The translations under genes were made by a program, and so were the position numbers. A DNA stretch of 64,000 nucleotides, taken from Ceriagrion tenellum (taxonomy: Eukaryota; Arthropoda; Insecta; Odonata; Coenagrionidae). This document shows positions 21,116 to 31,241 of this stretch, piece after piece. Positions within the stretch are counted from its first letter, which is position 1. Each line of letters starts with the position of its first letter. Where the stretch lies: the NCBI GenBank assembly GCA_963169105.1, contig OY720641.1, forward strand, positions 78,691,496-78,755,495, in the 5' to 3' direction. A model generated the notes under the pieces. That model was not told the DNA's origin and did not search any database. It saw only the letters and a program-made list of their open reading frames with translations.

Positions 21116-21419
21116 CCGATAGATTTAAAATGTCATTTTTCCCGCGTACCATAAAAGAGAACAATAGGCAGCGTAGCAAAGGTATAGGTTGGTGAAATAT
21201 AGTTAGAGTAGTCTGTAGTGCATGATGCATGTAATAACAACCAATAATCCCTTTCTTATTATGTAGCTACTAACCACCTAGCTGCATGTGACCCTATTAT
21301 CTAGCATGTCTCCAATAAGTATCCTAGTTGCATGTCAATAGTGCATGTTTGGTGATCATTTCCCCCATGCCACACACCCTCGTGGTGGCTCGCAGGGTAT
21401 TACGTAGATGTAGATGTAG
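21116..21419 (+). mobile_element. LINE family A copy A6, short 3' fragment
   Basis: From DRFKMSFFPRTI to the GKIGW-like end, 3'UTR, hairpin and GATGTAGATGTAG tail. It is directly followed by an antisense RT fragment. Confidence 0.9.
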
Positions 21420-21420
21420 T

Positions 21421-22120
21421 TGCCACGCATCGCACCACGCTTGAATTGCCTTAAAGTCCTTCGTTAAAGCTTCCTTATCACCATCGTTACGCATTTCCCT
21501 CTACAGTGTGGCATCGACTGCAAATAGTCAGAGTTTACTGTCTACTACTTCACCAGTATCGTTAATATACAGAAGGGAATAGAAGTTGACCTGTGACACC
21601 CCTGTGGGACATCCGAAGTAACTAAAACTCATCGGAGATGGCACCATCGAATACTACTCTCTGCTTCGGGCTACTTCTCTCTTCTCTCGCTTCTGCATCG
21701 GTTATGGCACCATCGAATACTACTCTCTGCTTGCTATCGGTTCGGAATTCTCTCCTCCAGGAAGTCACATTGTCGTCTAAGCCTAAGATTTTAGTTTAAT
21801 TAATAATTTTTTTGTGGGACACTTTATCAATGGCCTTCTTAAAGTCAAGAAAAATGGCGTCTGCTAGGACGTTATCTTCACTGGAAACTAAAATATCATG
21901 GGCAAAGAGTGCTAATTGAGTTTCGCAGGATCTTCCTTTCCTGAATCCGTGGTGTACTTTTATCAACAAGTTCTGCATATCTAGGTGTTTCATGACTGAG
22001 CTTACTATTATATATCCTAGAACTTTCCACGAGATAGATGTTAGGGATACCGGTTTGCAATATGATGGCTGTTCCTTATCACCACTTTTAGTGTGGGCGT
22101 TACATTAACTGGGCTTCTTA
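21421..22120 (-). pseudogene. LINE RT core fragment, dead catalytic motif
   Basis: The minus frame 21796-21993 has HHGFRKGRSCETQLALFAHD and AIFLDFKKAIDKVSHK. Downstream, LYINDTGEVVDSKL, stop, then LFAVDATL at 21510-21527, where LFADDA is expected, so a catalytic Asp is Val. It ends near IQAWCDAWQ at about 21421. Related to families A-C but not clearly one of them. Both neighbours (A6, B6) abut it without spacer. Confidence 0.85.
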
Positions 22121-23045
22121 ACATCTACGTCATACCCTGTAAGCCACCCAAATGGTGTATCGCAGGGGGGGGGGCTTCCACACCCTGCATGCATCAATTA
22201 TACGGCAGAACACCGAAATTACATTGAAACCAACGTACCACACATGCAACGCGCCCATTAAAATCTACTAAGCAAGAAACATTCTATCGTCAATCATTCC
22301 AACATGCAAGGGGTACAAAGACTGCTACTACCAATTCAAAATATAATGCATAATTAAGATCAATATCATAAATATTTACATCATGCATAAATAAAAACGT
22401 AAGAAGAAAGAGATCTACAATCTAGCTAATCTCACTATTCGCACTATTCATGACGACGATCACAGCTGTAATGGTCCCGATTGGTACGCAGAAAAAAGAC
22501 ATAATGTACCTATCGGTTCTACAATCTAGTTCTAGAATTTTATTGGCGTGATCTAATCTGTCGTAGTACGATGGGGGTAATAGTTTGTTTTTTACATCGT
22601 CAGAGAACTGTTTTTCCTGAAATTTAGCTAAGAGATTAAGCCTATAATTTAATCTACGCTGTGATAGCGATTTACATCCCAATTCTTTTAGCAATCCAGA
22701 CGCACTAGTAAACACACCGTGCCACACATCCAAGTGGTGGTTTGCGCGGTATTTCGTAGATGCAGGTGTAAACTTATCATAGCATCATTTTACAAACCTA
22801 GCTCCTCTTCGCTGCACGCGATCTAATTCCGATATCAACCCGGCTTCATAAGGATCCCATACACTGGCAGCATATTCCAGATTAGGCCTAACGATTGAAA
22901 AATAACAACGTTCCTTCAACCTCTTATCACATTTTCCGAGTATTGTTTTGATAAAGCCTAGCTTCTTGTATGCTTCACACCATATGTCCCGAATATGTTA
23001 CCCCCAAGGTATGTCGTGAGTAATTGTGACCCCTAAGTACTTAAA
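22121..23045 (-). mobile_element. LINE family B copy B6, interrupted by a C tail
   Basis: Tail and hairpin at 22121-22165, then 3'UTR, then coding end in frame 22422-22733 (LLKELGCKSLSQRRLNYRLN, DRLDHANKILELD), and upstream to the YLGVTI region near 23045. A 54-bp family C tail (22714-22767) splits it. Several stops. Confidence 0.9.
22714..22767 (+). mobile_element. 54-bp LINE family C tail insertion C2
   Basis: Only the terminal hairpin (22717-22749) and the TATTTCGTAGATGCAGGT end are present, flanked by the perfect duplication GTAAAC at 22708-22713 and 22768-22773. The surrounding B6 sequence is continuous once it is removed. An extremely 5'-truncated insertion. Confidence 0.88.
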
Positions 23046-23214
23046 GTATTGGCCTGAAATTTAACTTGATACTAGCGATTAAACTGAGGAAAGCAGTAGG
23101 CTATAAGTAGAAAGGAATCTCAGGGCCACAAGGGGCAACGACCGCGAAAACGGGCATAATGGAGGGAACTATGAAAAAGGTACCAGTATTCTTCGGCTAA
23201 CGGTAATATAATGG
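23046..23214. other. Unassigned spacer
   Basis: Nothing recognised between B6 and the family E copy. Confidence 0.5.
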
Positions 23215-23505
23215 CCACGTTAAGACTTTGAAGTCGGTTAGTTGACAGGTAGTGTAGCAGATTAACTCATGTGCCCCCTATTGCATGTTTCTTCATCAGT
23301 CTAGTAGTTCTAACACCATGTTTTTCATGTTTTCTGCACGTTTCTTGTGTCACGATTCCGTAGTAACAGTATGGACTAGTTAAGGAGTTTCTGTAGCATT
23401 TGTAGCATGCCTATAGCTTGGCGCAGGTCGGTGTAAGTTAATTTATTCACTCTGGTTCATGCTGGTGATAGGGATTGCAGGGTAATAAGTAGAAGGAGAA
23501 GAAGT
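23215..23505 (+). mobile_element. LINE family E copy E1, 3'UTR fragment
   Basis: Begins AAGACTTTGAAGTCGG, contains GACAGGTAGTGTAGCAG, the TTTCTGTAGCATTTGTAGC block and an end TTGCAGGGTAATAAGTAG. Same order as the copy at 47216-47552. No coding part; part of the hairpin is deleted. Confidence 0.75.
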
Positions 23506-23524
23506 AACTAACTCTCTGGCGTTG

Positions 23525-23556
23525 TCTTTCCCGAAAGGAAATTACGTGATGGGTAT
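23525..23556 (+). mobile_element. Tiny G-type LINE tail
   Basis: CCCGAAAGGAAATTACGTGATGGGTATGTAT-like text matches the 3' end of the G copy at 33360-33400. Very short, so tentative. Confidence 0.45.
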
Positions 23557-23572
23557 GTATAAGTAGTGTGTA

Positions 23573-24518
23573 AGGAAATTAGAAATGAAGAGGACAGCCA
23601 GTCTTTAGCTAAAGTTTTTGATGCGATTGATGATTGGTGTGATAGTTGGCAGCTAGAATAAAATTACGAAGAAATGCGCGATAATAAACTTTTGGAAAAA
23701 GAATGGCTTACCCCGGAATAATTATTGCATCAAAGAAAATAAAATATCTAACGTAGAATCTATAAAATACTTAGGCGTCACCATCACTGAAGACATGTCT
23801 TGGGGGAAACACATCAGGGAAATAACTAGTGTAGCAAACCGTAGATTAGGATTCGTAAAAAGGGTTCTAGGCAAATGCGATGAGAGAGTACGAGAAAGAG
23901 GCTATTTTACACTTGTCAGGCCTCATTTAGAATGTGCCGCTGGTATAGTACGAGGAAGGTATGATAAAAGAATTAGAGTGCGTGCAAAGGAGATCCGCAA
24001 GGTTTGTTAAAGGCCGTTATGATAATTGTAGAAGTGTTACGAGTTTAATAGAAGAACTGGGATGGGAATTACTATCAGAACGCAGGTTAAAATTTAGGTT
24101 AAACCTTTTAAGTGAATTCGAAACCGCTTTGTTCACAGATGACGTTAGATATATATTAAGAACCCCTGCGTATTACGCTAGGTTTAACCAGATAAATAAG
24201 ATGGGAGAGATAGATTGTCGTACCGATAGATTTAAAATGCCATTTTTCCCGCGTATTATGAGAGAAAACAATAGGCAGCGTAGCAAAGGGATAGGTAGGT
24301 GAAATATAGTTATAGTAGTCTGTAGTGCATGATGCATGTAATAACAACAAATAACCCCTTTCTTATTATGTAGATACTAACCATGTGACCTTATCATCTA
24401 GCATGCCTTCATTAAATATCCTAGTTGGATGTCAATAGTGCATGTTTGGTGATCTTCACCCCCTGCCACACACCCTCGTGGTGGCTCGCAGGTCAGTACG
24501 TAGATGAAGATGTAGATG
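23573..24518 (+). mobile_element. LINE family A copy A7, longest A fragment
   Basis: Starts at RNEEDSQSLA, with DAIDDWCDSWQLE and the SVKYLGVTIT-like region before frame 23795-24010 (SWGKHIREITSVANRRLGFV, KRVLGKCDERVRERGYFTLV). A small deletion near 23940 removes the IWDPYE stretch and shifts to frame 23961-24302 (MIKELECVQRRSARFVKG to RENNRQRSKGIGR). The 3'UTR and hairpin follow, with the last bases mutated (GCAGGTCAGTACG). RT catalytic core absent. Confidence 0.92.
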
Positions 24519-24519
24519 C

Positions 24520-25077
24520 ATGTATGAAATTTGATCGTTTCATTCAAGGAGGTTGAAAATAATTAGAGGAGACGTTCCACTTCATTCTTGAAGATAATTT
24601 CGCCGTTTATTTAGCGCTTCCTATCTCGCTGTTGTTAATGTATCTGGCGGTGGCGTTTGATTTGTATCGATTCTCTTTTGTAACCCTCAGGTAATGCGAA
24701 ATTTCGTGATTTGCACGCCTCGCCCAGTCGCTGAAAAATCATTCCCATGGAGCCCTATACTTGTTTCTTCTTCACCCATAATCGTTTGCGGTAATTCGTC
24801 ATGCAATTCATTTGAAATTCCTTGGTTATATTCCTACATACATACGGTTACCATATACGGTTCTCCCTTAGTCCAGCGCGTTTACCGGATTCAGAGATGT
24901 AGCCATAGCGATATTTGCGAAGCTACAACTGCTGACGAATTATATTAAAATTTATTTTTTTTTAATTGAAACCATCGAAAATATTACACGTTTATAGTCT
25001 GACCCCCAATTTTTGGCCGAACAATTTTAGTCTCGAACATCGCAATATAATACAAGTATTTACTGTTTATAAATATT
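24520..25077. other. No gene seen
   Basis: Frame 24694-24948 carries no recognisable domain. No repeats noted. Confidence 0.4.
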
Positions 25078-25319
25078 CATCTACATCAATGAAATACCGC
25101 ACATGTCACCACTAGGGTGTGCGGCCCGGGTTCACTCCACACCAGGCATGCAGCACTCACCCCAGTTCAGAGCAGAACCGCGCACGTTCCCCCGAATGCC
25201 AGGCGCAGGCCAAATGCAGTCAGGACAACGGTACGCAGTCAGACCACAAACCAGGAGAGTGATACGTAGAGGAACATGCTATAATGCAATACACTACTCA
25301 AGGTACAACTGCTGGTTTG

Positions 25320-26166
25320 TAGAGCTGTGTCGATCATGAGTGATTCGTTAATTTTGAACGATTTATTGGCATGAACCAAATGAATTGAATCACGTTCCTC
25401 GGTAAAAATTTCATAATGAATCGAATCAAGCTGTTCTCATTCATGGGTCGAGCGGAGTGGATTGTGAAGTTCACAGTCATGCGATTCATGAGTGATCAAG
25501 AACAACTTGATTTGATTCAAATTGAGCCAAAACACGCTGTTCATGATTAGAGAGCAACGTGATTGAGACAAACCTCATTCCAAGCATTCCATAGTCTTTT
25601 GATCACATATAGAATGTACTGATTAAATTTAAGGAATAATTTTATAGAGGCGATCATATAAAGTTGATTGATTATAACACGGAACACAACCATTTGCACC
25701 AAAACAACGTAAGTACACAAGATTCTTAATATAAAATCTCCAATCGCACAAGATTCTTAATATAAAATCTCCAATCCATGGCACTATTTAAGGCTCATCA
25801 CTCCAGGCATCATTATTAAAGCTGTTCTAAGGATAGGCACTTTCAGGTTCCTCGAGCCTTCCAATATTTTGACGATAAAACTAAATTAATCTGAAAATCA
25901 GAATTGATGTAGCACAATATCTCCGTGTAGGCTGCTTCTCAATGGTACGAATTGGTTGCATTTGTTTCTTTGCCTTAGTTTGGTTCCTCGCTAATATTTG
26001 ATTATTCTGAGTGAAATCATTCATCGCCGTTAAATCGCTCATCGCAGTCAATTGGTTCTTCCATGGCTCATTTCGTTCATTATGAGTGATTTAAAAGAAC
26101 GAGTCATTCTCATGAACCAAATCGCATGAATTGCATCTTTGAAATGAACCGAAATTCCCACTTCTA
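25320..26166. mobile_element. Non-autonomous hAT-like element, 847 bp
   Basis: Ends TAGAGCTGTGTCG (25320) and, inverted, TAGAAGTGGGAAT (26166) look like hAT terminal repeats. The flanking 8 bp are CTGGTTTG (25312-25319) and CTGGTTAG (26167-26174), a 7/8 duplication of hAT length. The interior is rich in subterminal TCATGAGTGATTC / GAACGAGTCATTC motifs and includes a 31-bp tandem pair at 25716-25777. No transposase frame. Confidence 0.85.
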
Positions 26167-26350
26167 CTGGTTAGTATCGCGACATAACTGGTTAGTATCG
26201 CGACAGGTAATGCGACAAATAAATAGTCTTCAAGCGCTACAAGGTATTAAAGCCGTGTCCCAATTCGTTCGGCATTAGGGAGGATGCGGTTAGTTACCTA
26301 AATATTTAGAGGCCTTACGCTAAGGGAGCTTGATTTGGGACATCCTTCGC

Positions 26351-27236
26351 TATAGTGCTCGCAGAGTTTCTGTGCACTGGAGAATTTCTCCAAGCCTTAG
26401 CTGCCCATAGTAGATGAGCGGCGATTGGCTGCCGGCGTCCAATACTGTAGACCGGTCCTTAGCTCAGTGCGCGCCGCATACGAATACCGGAAGTGGCGAC
26501 CCAAAAGACTTTAGTCTTAGCTCACTTTAAATTATCCTGCAGCGGGTGCTAGGTTTCTTAACTGAATTGAATATTTGAAGAAATTGCCATGAGAAAAATT
26601 CGGCCTGGACCGGGCATCGAACCACGGACCTTTGGTTTGCCGGACCAATGCACAGACCACTACGCTATCCAGGCTTCCTAATTCCCCTGGCAATTTAGGT
26701 GGATACAAGGCAACTAGAACCTAGGCCCTTGCAGTCCATCAAAGATAGCAACGCAAGGGAGAAGAGGACTTCAATGAAGCCACAACCAAGAGTCAGTATC
26801 CTTCACCAGCACTTAAGCCGTGCTTAGTCATTTTAAATTCAAACATGGCGGGTGAATTGTTCAAACAATTCACCCGCCGTCGTTACCTCGGTTGCCGAGG
26901 ATGTAAGTTTTGTTTATTTATCGTGTAACCACGGTGACCTGCACCGATAGGGATTACTCTCTTACCTCACTGCGATGACTATTGCAATCACTGCAAGTTT
27001 TGACTCGATATCTATAGAAGTTTCTCGTCCAGAGTAATTCTATTCTAAAGGCCCTCGCTTCGGCGAGGCATAGCGTTCTTTTGGGTCGCCTCTTAAAGTA
27101 TTCGTACGCGGCGCGCATTGAGCTAAGAACCTATTTACGGGATTGGACGCCGGCAGCCAATCTCTGCTCATCTACCATGGGCAGCTACGCTTGGAGGCAA
27201 TCTCCAGTGCACAGAAACTCTGCGAGCAGTATAGTG
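26351..27236. mobile_element. Foldback element inside the TTAA element
   Basis: Arms 26358-26520 and 27085-27228 are reverse complements, beginning CTCGCAGAGTTTCTGTGCAC. TATAGTG flanks both sides (26351-26357, 27230-27236). The inner TTAA copy lacks this insert at the equivalent place (27967-27975). The 7-8 bp flank suggests a hAT relation, which is not proven. It carries the tRNA-like unit T3 in its interior. Confidence 0.78.
26565..26880 (-). mobile_element. tRNA-like repeat T3 with hairpin end
   Basis: The 72-nt unit 26603-26674 (minus) has a perfect acceptor pairing GCCTGGA/TCCAGGC and B box GGTTCGATGCCC. On its other side lies the family tail (ATCCTTCACCAGCACTTAAG). At 26847-26878 is a perfect 15-bp hairpin GGCGGGTGAATTGTT with a 2-base loop. 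Confidence 0.78.
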
Positions 27237-27381
27237 TTGCCGTCTACCGAGCTGGAAAGGAATGAAAAACATACGAGTAATTAATTAAGGACTGAATGAA
27301 ACAAATGAAACCTGAAATTAAGACATTTTTGGCGCCTGTGGCTACCTTCGTATGCGTTGTGAGATTTGGAAAGTGAAATAA

Positions 27382-28067
27382 CGCTGTGTCCCAATTCGCC
27401 ATTTAGGCAGCTAAATTGGCAGATTTAGGGAGGACGCCATCTTGAAGTGTGTCCCAATTCGTTAGGCATCATGGGGGAGCGGATTTAGGTGCCTTTCTCG
27501 GGGGTGAAATTTAGGGTAGATGGAGTTTATCCTAAATCCGCCTCCATATTGAATTGCCCATCATGCAAAGCGCTGCATGCGTCGTACAAGGAAACTCGTA
27601 CACAAGGTAGAAGTTGAAAAGTGGCCAACGTGGCCGGCAAGTATTTTGTCTCTAATTGAAAGAATTCTCTAATATGTCGCAACCCAACACCCGACTACAA
27701 AAGAAAAATTCTACTTAGTACACTTAAACGAGTTTACATCCCGGAACACCTACACAAACTTAAATACCGCGAAAACTAAAAACTAACGAATCTTCAAACA
27801 ACGAAATTGATGAAAAAAATGTTATTTCACTTTCCAAATCTCACAACGCATACGGAGGTAGCCACAGGCGCCAAAAATGTCTTACTTTCAGGTTTCAGTT
27901 GTTTCATTCAGTCCTTTAATTACTCATATGTTTTTCATTCGTTTCCATCTCGGTAGACGGCAACACTGGCGAAGGATGTCCCAAATCAAGCTCCCATAGC
28001 GTAAGGCCTCTAAATATTTAGGCAGCTAACCGCATCCTCCCTAATGCCTAACGAATTGGGACACGGC
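27382..28067. mobile_element. Second TTAA element inserted backwards in the first
   Basis: A complete copy with termini CGCTGTGTCCCAATTCG (27382) and CGAATTGGGACACGGC (28067), flanked by ATAA (27378) and TTAA (28068). Its sequence is the reverse complement of the surrounding copy (26251-27381 joined to 28072-28501, minus the foldback). This gives the interleaved order a, b, a-inverted, b-inverted. Confidence 0.85.
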
Positions 28068-28649
28068 TTAAGATGTTTTCATCCATTTCGTTGTTTGGAG
28101 ATTCGTTAATTTTTAATTTTCGGGGTATTTAAGTTTTTGTCCGTATTCTGGGATGTAAATTCGTTTTTTTTTAGTGTACTAAGTAGACTTTTATCTTTTG
28201 TAGTCGGGTGTTGGGTTGCGAAATATTAGAGAATTCTTCCAATTACAGACAAAATACTTGCCGGCCATGTTTGCCACTTTTCAACTACTTCCTTGCGTGC
28301 GAGTTTCCTTGTGCGACGCATGATAGGGAATTCAATATGGAGGCGGATTTAGGATAAACTCCATCTACCCTAAATTTCACCCCCGAGAAAGGCACCTAAA
28401 TCCGCTCCCCCATGATGCCTAACGAATTGGGACACACTTCAAGATGGCGTCCTCCCTAAATCTGCCGATTTAGCTGCCTAAATGGCGAATTGGGACCCAG
28501 CTTAAAACATGCAAGAGTATATCATTCCGGTGATTGCATGGGAGGTTAGTATCTATAATTAATTGTAAGATATTTAGATCTACTGAAAAAATCTATCTAA
28601 CCTAGTTAGTATCCTAGAACTGATCTATCACAACTATATAGTCAGAACA

Positions 28650-29560
28650 AATATGTAGTGATGAGGAAAGGAGGGGGGAAAGAAGGAAGGTGGAGAATGG
28701 GGGGAAGTTCCCGCCTTCCTTCTTTCCCCCCGCGGAAATTTCCTGGATAGCGACTTCTTTATATTTACGTCTCCGTGAGCATAATTCGTAATGGGTCCCC
28801 ACTCCGATTGTACCAGTCTTTAGCGGGACGAAAGTCCTGGAGCTGTGCGAGGAGCCCTTTTCGCGAATGCGTCGTCTGTGTTTGTGTGCGAAAGCGTCGA
28901 GCAGGAGGAGACGCGCGCTTGCGGAAAGAGGAGGGGAGCACGTGTTGGGGCCGGGGGGAGCTCCGAGAGCAGTAAATACGTGTGTGTGTGACGGTGCGAG
29001 GCTGTGCGCTCTCTCTCCGCGGCGCGCGAAGTGTCCGAGGAGAAGCAGAGCCACCTCCTGCGTCCCCGTACGCCCCTGGTGGGACCGGGCACCGTTTTGG
29101 TAACTTTGCGCACCCTCCCGGCGCGGGTGAGGCCGCGCGACTCTGCATTCCCCGCCCCCTTTCGAAGCCGCCTCACCGACCTCCCCTTTGCGGGGAGTGG
29201 GGAACGGAACGTCCTCATCCCACCGCCTCAACCACGGCCCGTCCGAGCCTCACCCCGCCACAGCCCACGTCCCTCCTTCCTGCACGCTTCTCCTGCTCTA
29301 TGGAGAGTGTGTGCCTCGCCATGTGACGCCGCCACAGCGGTCCCGCCGAAGTGCGCGCGCCTCGCCGACGTGGCGACTTCACGCGCGGTTATCGTGGGGG
29401 CGGTTGGGGAAGAGCCCCCCCCCTCGGCCCCGATGGGACTCCGCCCCAACTGGTTTCCCCAGTCACGTGTGTACGCGTCCCGTCCCGTCGGGCGTATTTC
29501 TGCGTTCTTTTTTCCGCCTTACATCCTTTCGTTCTGCTGAGAAACTACTACTAGTATTCC
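28650..29560. other. CpG-rich island, promoter-like, no gene recognised
   Basis: Sharp change from AT-rich repeats to CpG-dense sequence. At 28673-28731 an 18-bp perfect inverted repeat GGGGGGAAAGAAGGAAGG separates purine and pyrimidine strands. Six overlapping frames of 60-205 residues exist on both strands with Pro/Arg/Ala-rich composition, as expected of any GC-rich DNA. None has a recognisable domain. It could be a promoter or 5' exon of an unseen gene, but the sequence alone does not show that. Confidence 0.45.
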
Positions 29561-29704
29561 TGGTCTCATTCGCTCTACCAGCTGATTGATAGTAATTTTG
29601 GAATGTAATTATCGTAACGTCCTAATTTCTGTCGTATCGCTCCATTTTTCAATTAGTAGTCCTGCATTACATCTCTCTTAAAATCCTCATGTCTACATCG
29701 TAAT

Positions 29705-30186
29705 ACTACCCAGCGAATTATCAGGCAAATCGTAAGTTAGGAGAATACCAGGAAAGTGTGACGAGAAAGCAAGGGAGCGGTGTTTTTTTTCTCTCGTGAA
29801 ACCTCATTTGGTGTGCGCCACTAGTATATGGGACCCTTATGAAGTAGGACTAGTTTCAGATAGAGATCGAATATAGCCGAGAGCAGTAAGATTTGTTAAA
29901 AATGGTTATGATAAACATAGCAGTGTATAGAATTGTTGAGGGAATTAGGGGGAGAAGAAATCTGGTCGAAGGGAAAAATATAATTCGATATAAACTTTTA
30001 TATAAGTTAGATGTAGACTATTTGTTGCCGGACGTTCAGCATATTTTCCTAGAGTCAAAGTATTATGGTATGAACCATCACAGGAATGAGATAAGGAAAT
30101 AGACTGCAGGAGCAATAGATCAAAAAAGTCATTTTTTTCCACGTACAGTAAGGGACCATAAAATTTAGGATAGATCATTTCTTGGA
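29705..30186 (+). mobile_element. LINE family C copy C4
   Basis: Coding remnant: RKLGEYQESVTRKQ..., MGPL region, VRFVKNGYDKHS, LLYKLDVDYLLPDVQHIFLE (frame 29893-30102), SKYYGMNHHRNEIRK, then a short FFPRTVRDH-like stretch. It stops at about 30186 against the tail of the antisense copy A8, so its 3'UTR is missing or displaced. Confidence 0.8.
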
Positions 30187-30876
30187 TACATCAACATCTA
30201 CGTAATACCCTGCGAGCCACCACGAGGGTGTGTGGCAGGGGGTGAATAACACCAAACATGCACTATTGACATCCAACCAAAATATTTAATGGAGACATGC
30301 TAGAGAACAGGGTCACATGCAGTTAGATGGTTAGTATCTACATAATGAGAAGGGATTATTGGTTGTTATTACATGCATCATGCACTACAGACTACTCTTA
30401 CTATATTTCACCTACCTATCCCTTTGCTACGCTGCCTATTGTTCTCTCTTATGGTACGCGGGAAAAATGACATTTTAAATCTATCGGTACGATAATCTAT
30501 CTCTCAAACCTTGTTATTATGATCAAACCTAGCATAATACGCAGGGGTTCTCAATATATATATCCAACGTCATCTGTGAACAAATCGGTTTCGAATTTAC
30601 TTAAAAGGTTTAACCTATATTTTAACCTGCGTTCTGATAGTAATTCCCATCCTAGTTCTTCTATTAAACTCGTAACACTTATACAATTATCATAACGGCC
30701 TTTAACAAACCTAGCGGATCTCCTTTGCACGCGCTCTAATTCTTTTATAATACCTTCCTCGTATGGATCCCATATACTAGCAGCATATTCTAAATGAGGC
30801 CTGACAAGTGTAAAAGAGCTTTTTCGTACTCTCTCATCGCACTTTCCCAGAACCCTTTTTACGAATCCTAATCTAA
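30187..30876 (-). mobile_element. LINE family A copy A8
   Basis: The minus frame 30551-30925 encodes RLGFVKRVLGKCDERVRKSS, LVRPHLEYAASIWDPYEEGI, RRSARFVKGRYDNCISVTSL to TDDVGYIY, where a 2-bp insertion (TATATATATCC) breaks it. The remaining end, 3'UTR and hairpin lie at 30190-30550. Confidence 0.92.
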
Positions 30877-30879
30877 TAT

Positions 30880-31240
30880 TCCTAATCATTGTGTTACTTT
30901 TATTAAATGATGAGCTTCTATTCATACGTTTTTATAAACGCAGTTAATTTCCATTATCAGGACATGGTCATGACACCATCTTCTGTTTATCTCAGTTGTC
31001 ACACGAGCCTCTACAAACCGAAAGATTTGCCATCGTTTGACTTAACTGGATTGATTGCATGTAGGTTACGTGAATGAACAGATGTGACCCTGGAAACAAG
31101 TTAGAAATGGAAGACAGGCCTTGGTGGTGCTTCCTATGTCAGCAGTTTTAATTTTATTTTGGTTTTAATTACACTAATCCAATCATTTCCATATACTGTT
31201 GTGCTTATCATTGCGAAGGGATTACCACTTGGTTGTAACT
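30880..31240. other. No gene seen
   Basis: Unassigned sequence between A8 and B7. Confidence 0.5.
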
Positions 31241-31241
31241 C

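Larger units (their letters stand above)
26251..28501. mobile_element. TTAA-specific DNA element (outer copy)
   Basis: The termini AGCCGTGTCCCAATTCG (26251) and its inverted partner GCTGGGTCCCAATTCG (28501) are flanked by TTAA at 26247-26250 and 28502-28505. The copy C5 at 42130 shows an unoccupied TTAA at the same place in the LINE (AAGGTATTAACAATT), confirming the duplication. The TTAA target fits Kolobok- or piggyBac-type elements; which one is unresolved. It contains an inverted copy of itself (27382-28067) and a foldback element (26358-27228). No transposase. Confidence 0.85.
25078..28645 (-). mobile_element. LINE family C copy C3 in three pieces
   Basis: One family C 3'UTR read on the minus strand in three blocks: 28506-28645 (AGTTCTAGGATACTAACTAGG...), 26167-26250 (around TTATTTGTCGCATTACC), and 25078-25319 (to the hairpin and TAGATGA end). 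The order and content match the uninterrupted copies at 20032 and 41791. The gaps are filled by a hAT-like element (25320-26166) and a TTAA element (26251-28501). No coding sequence is left. Confidence 0.85.

Noticed and set aside
28614..29231. 205-residue minus frame and 178-residue plus frame in a CpG island
   Set aside because: Both strands are open in several frames, as GC-rich DNA has few stops; composition is Arg/Pro/Ser-rich without motif.
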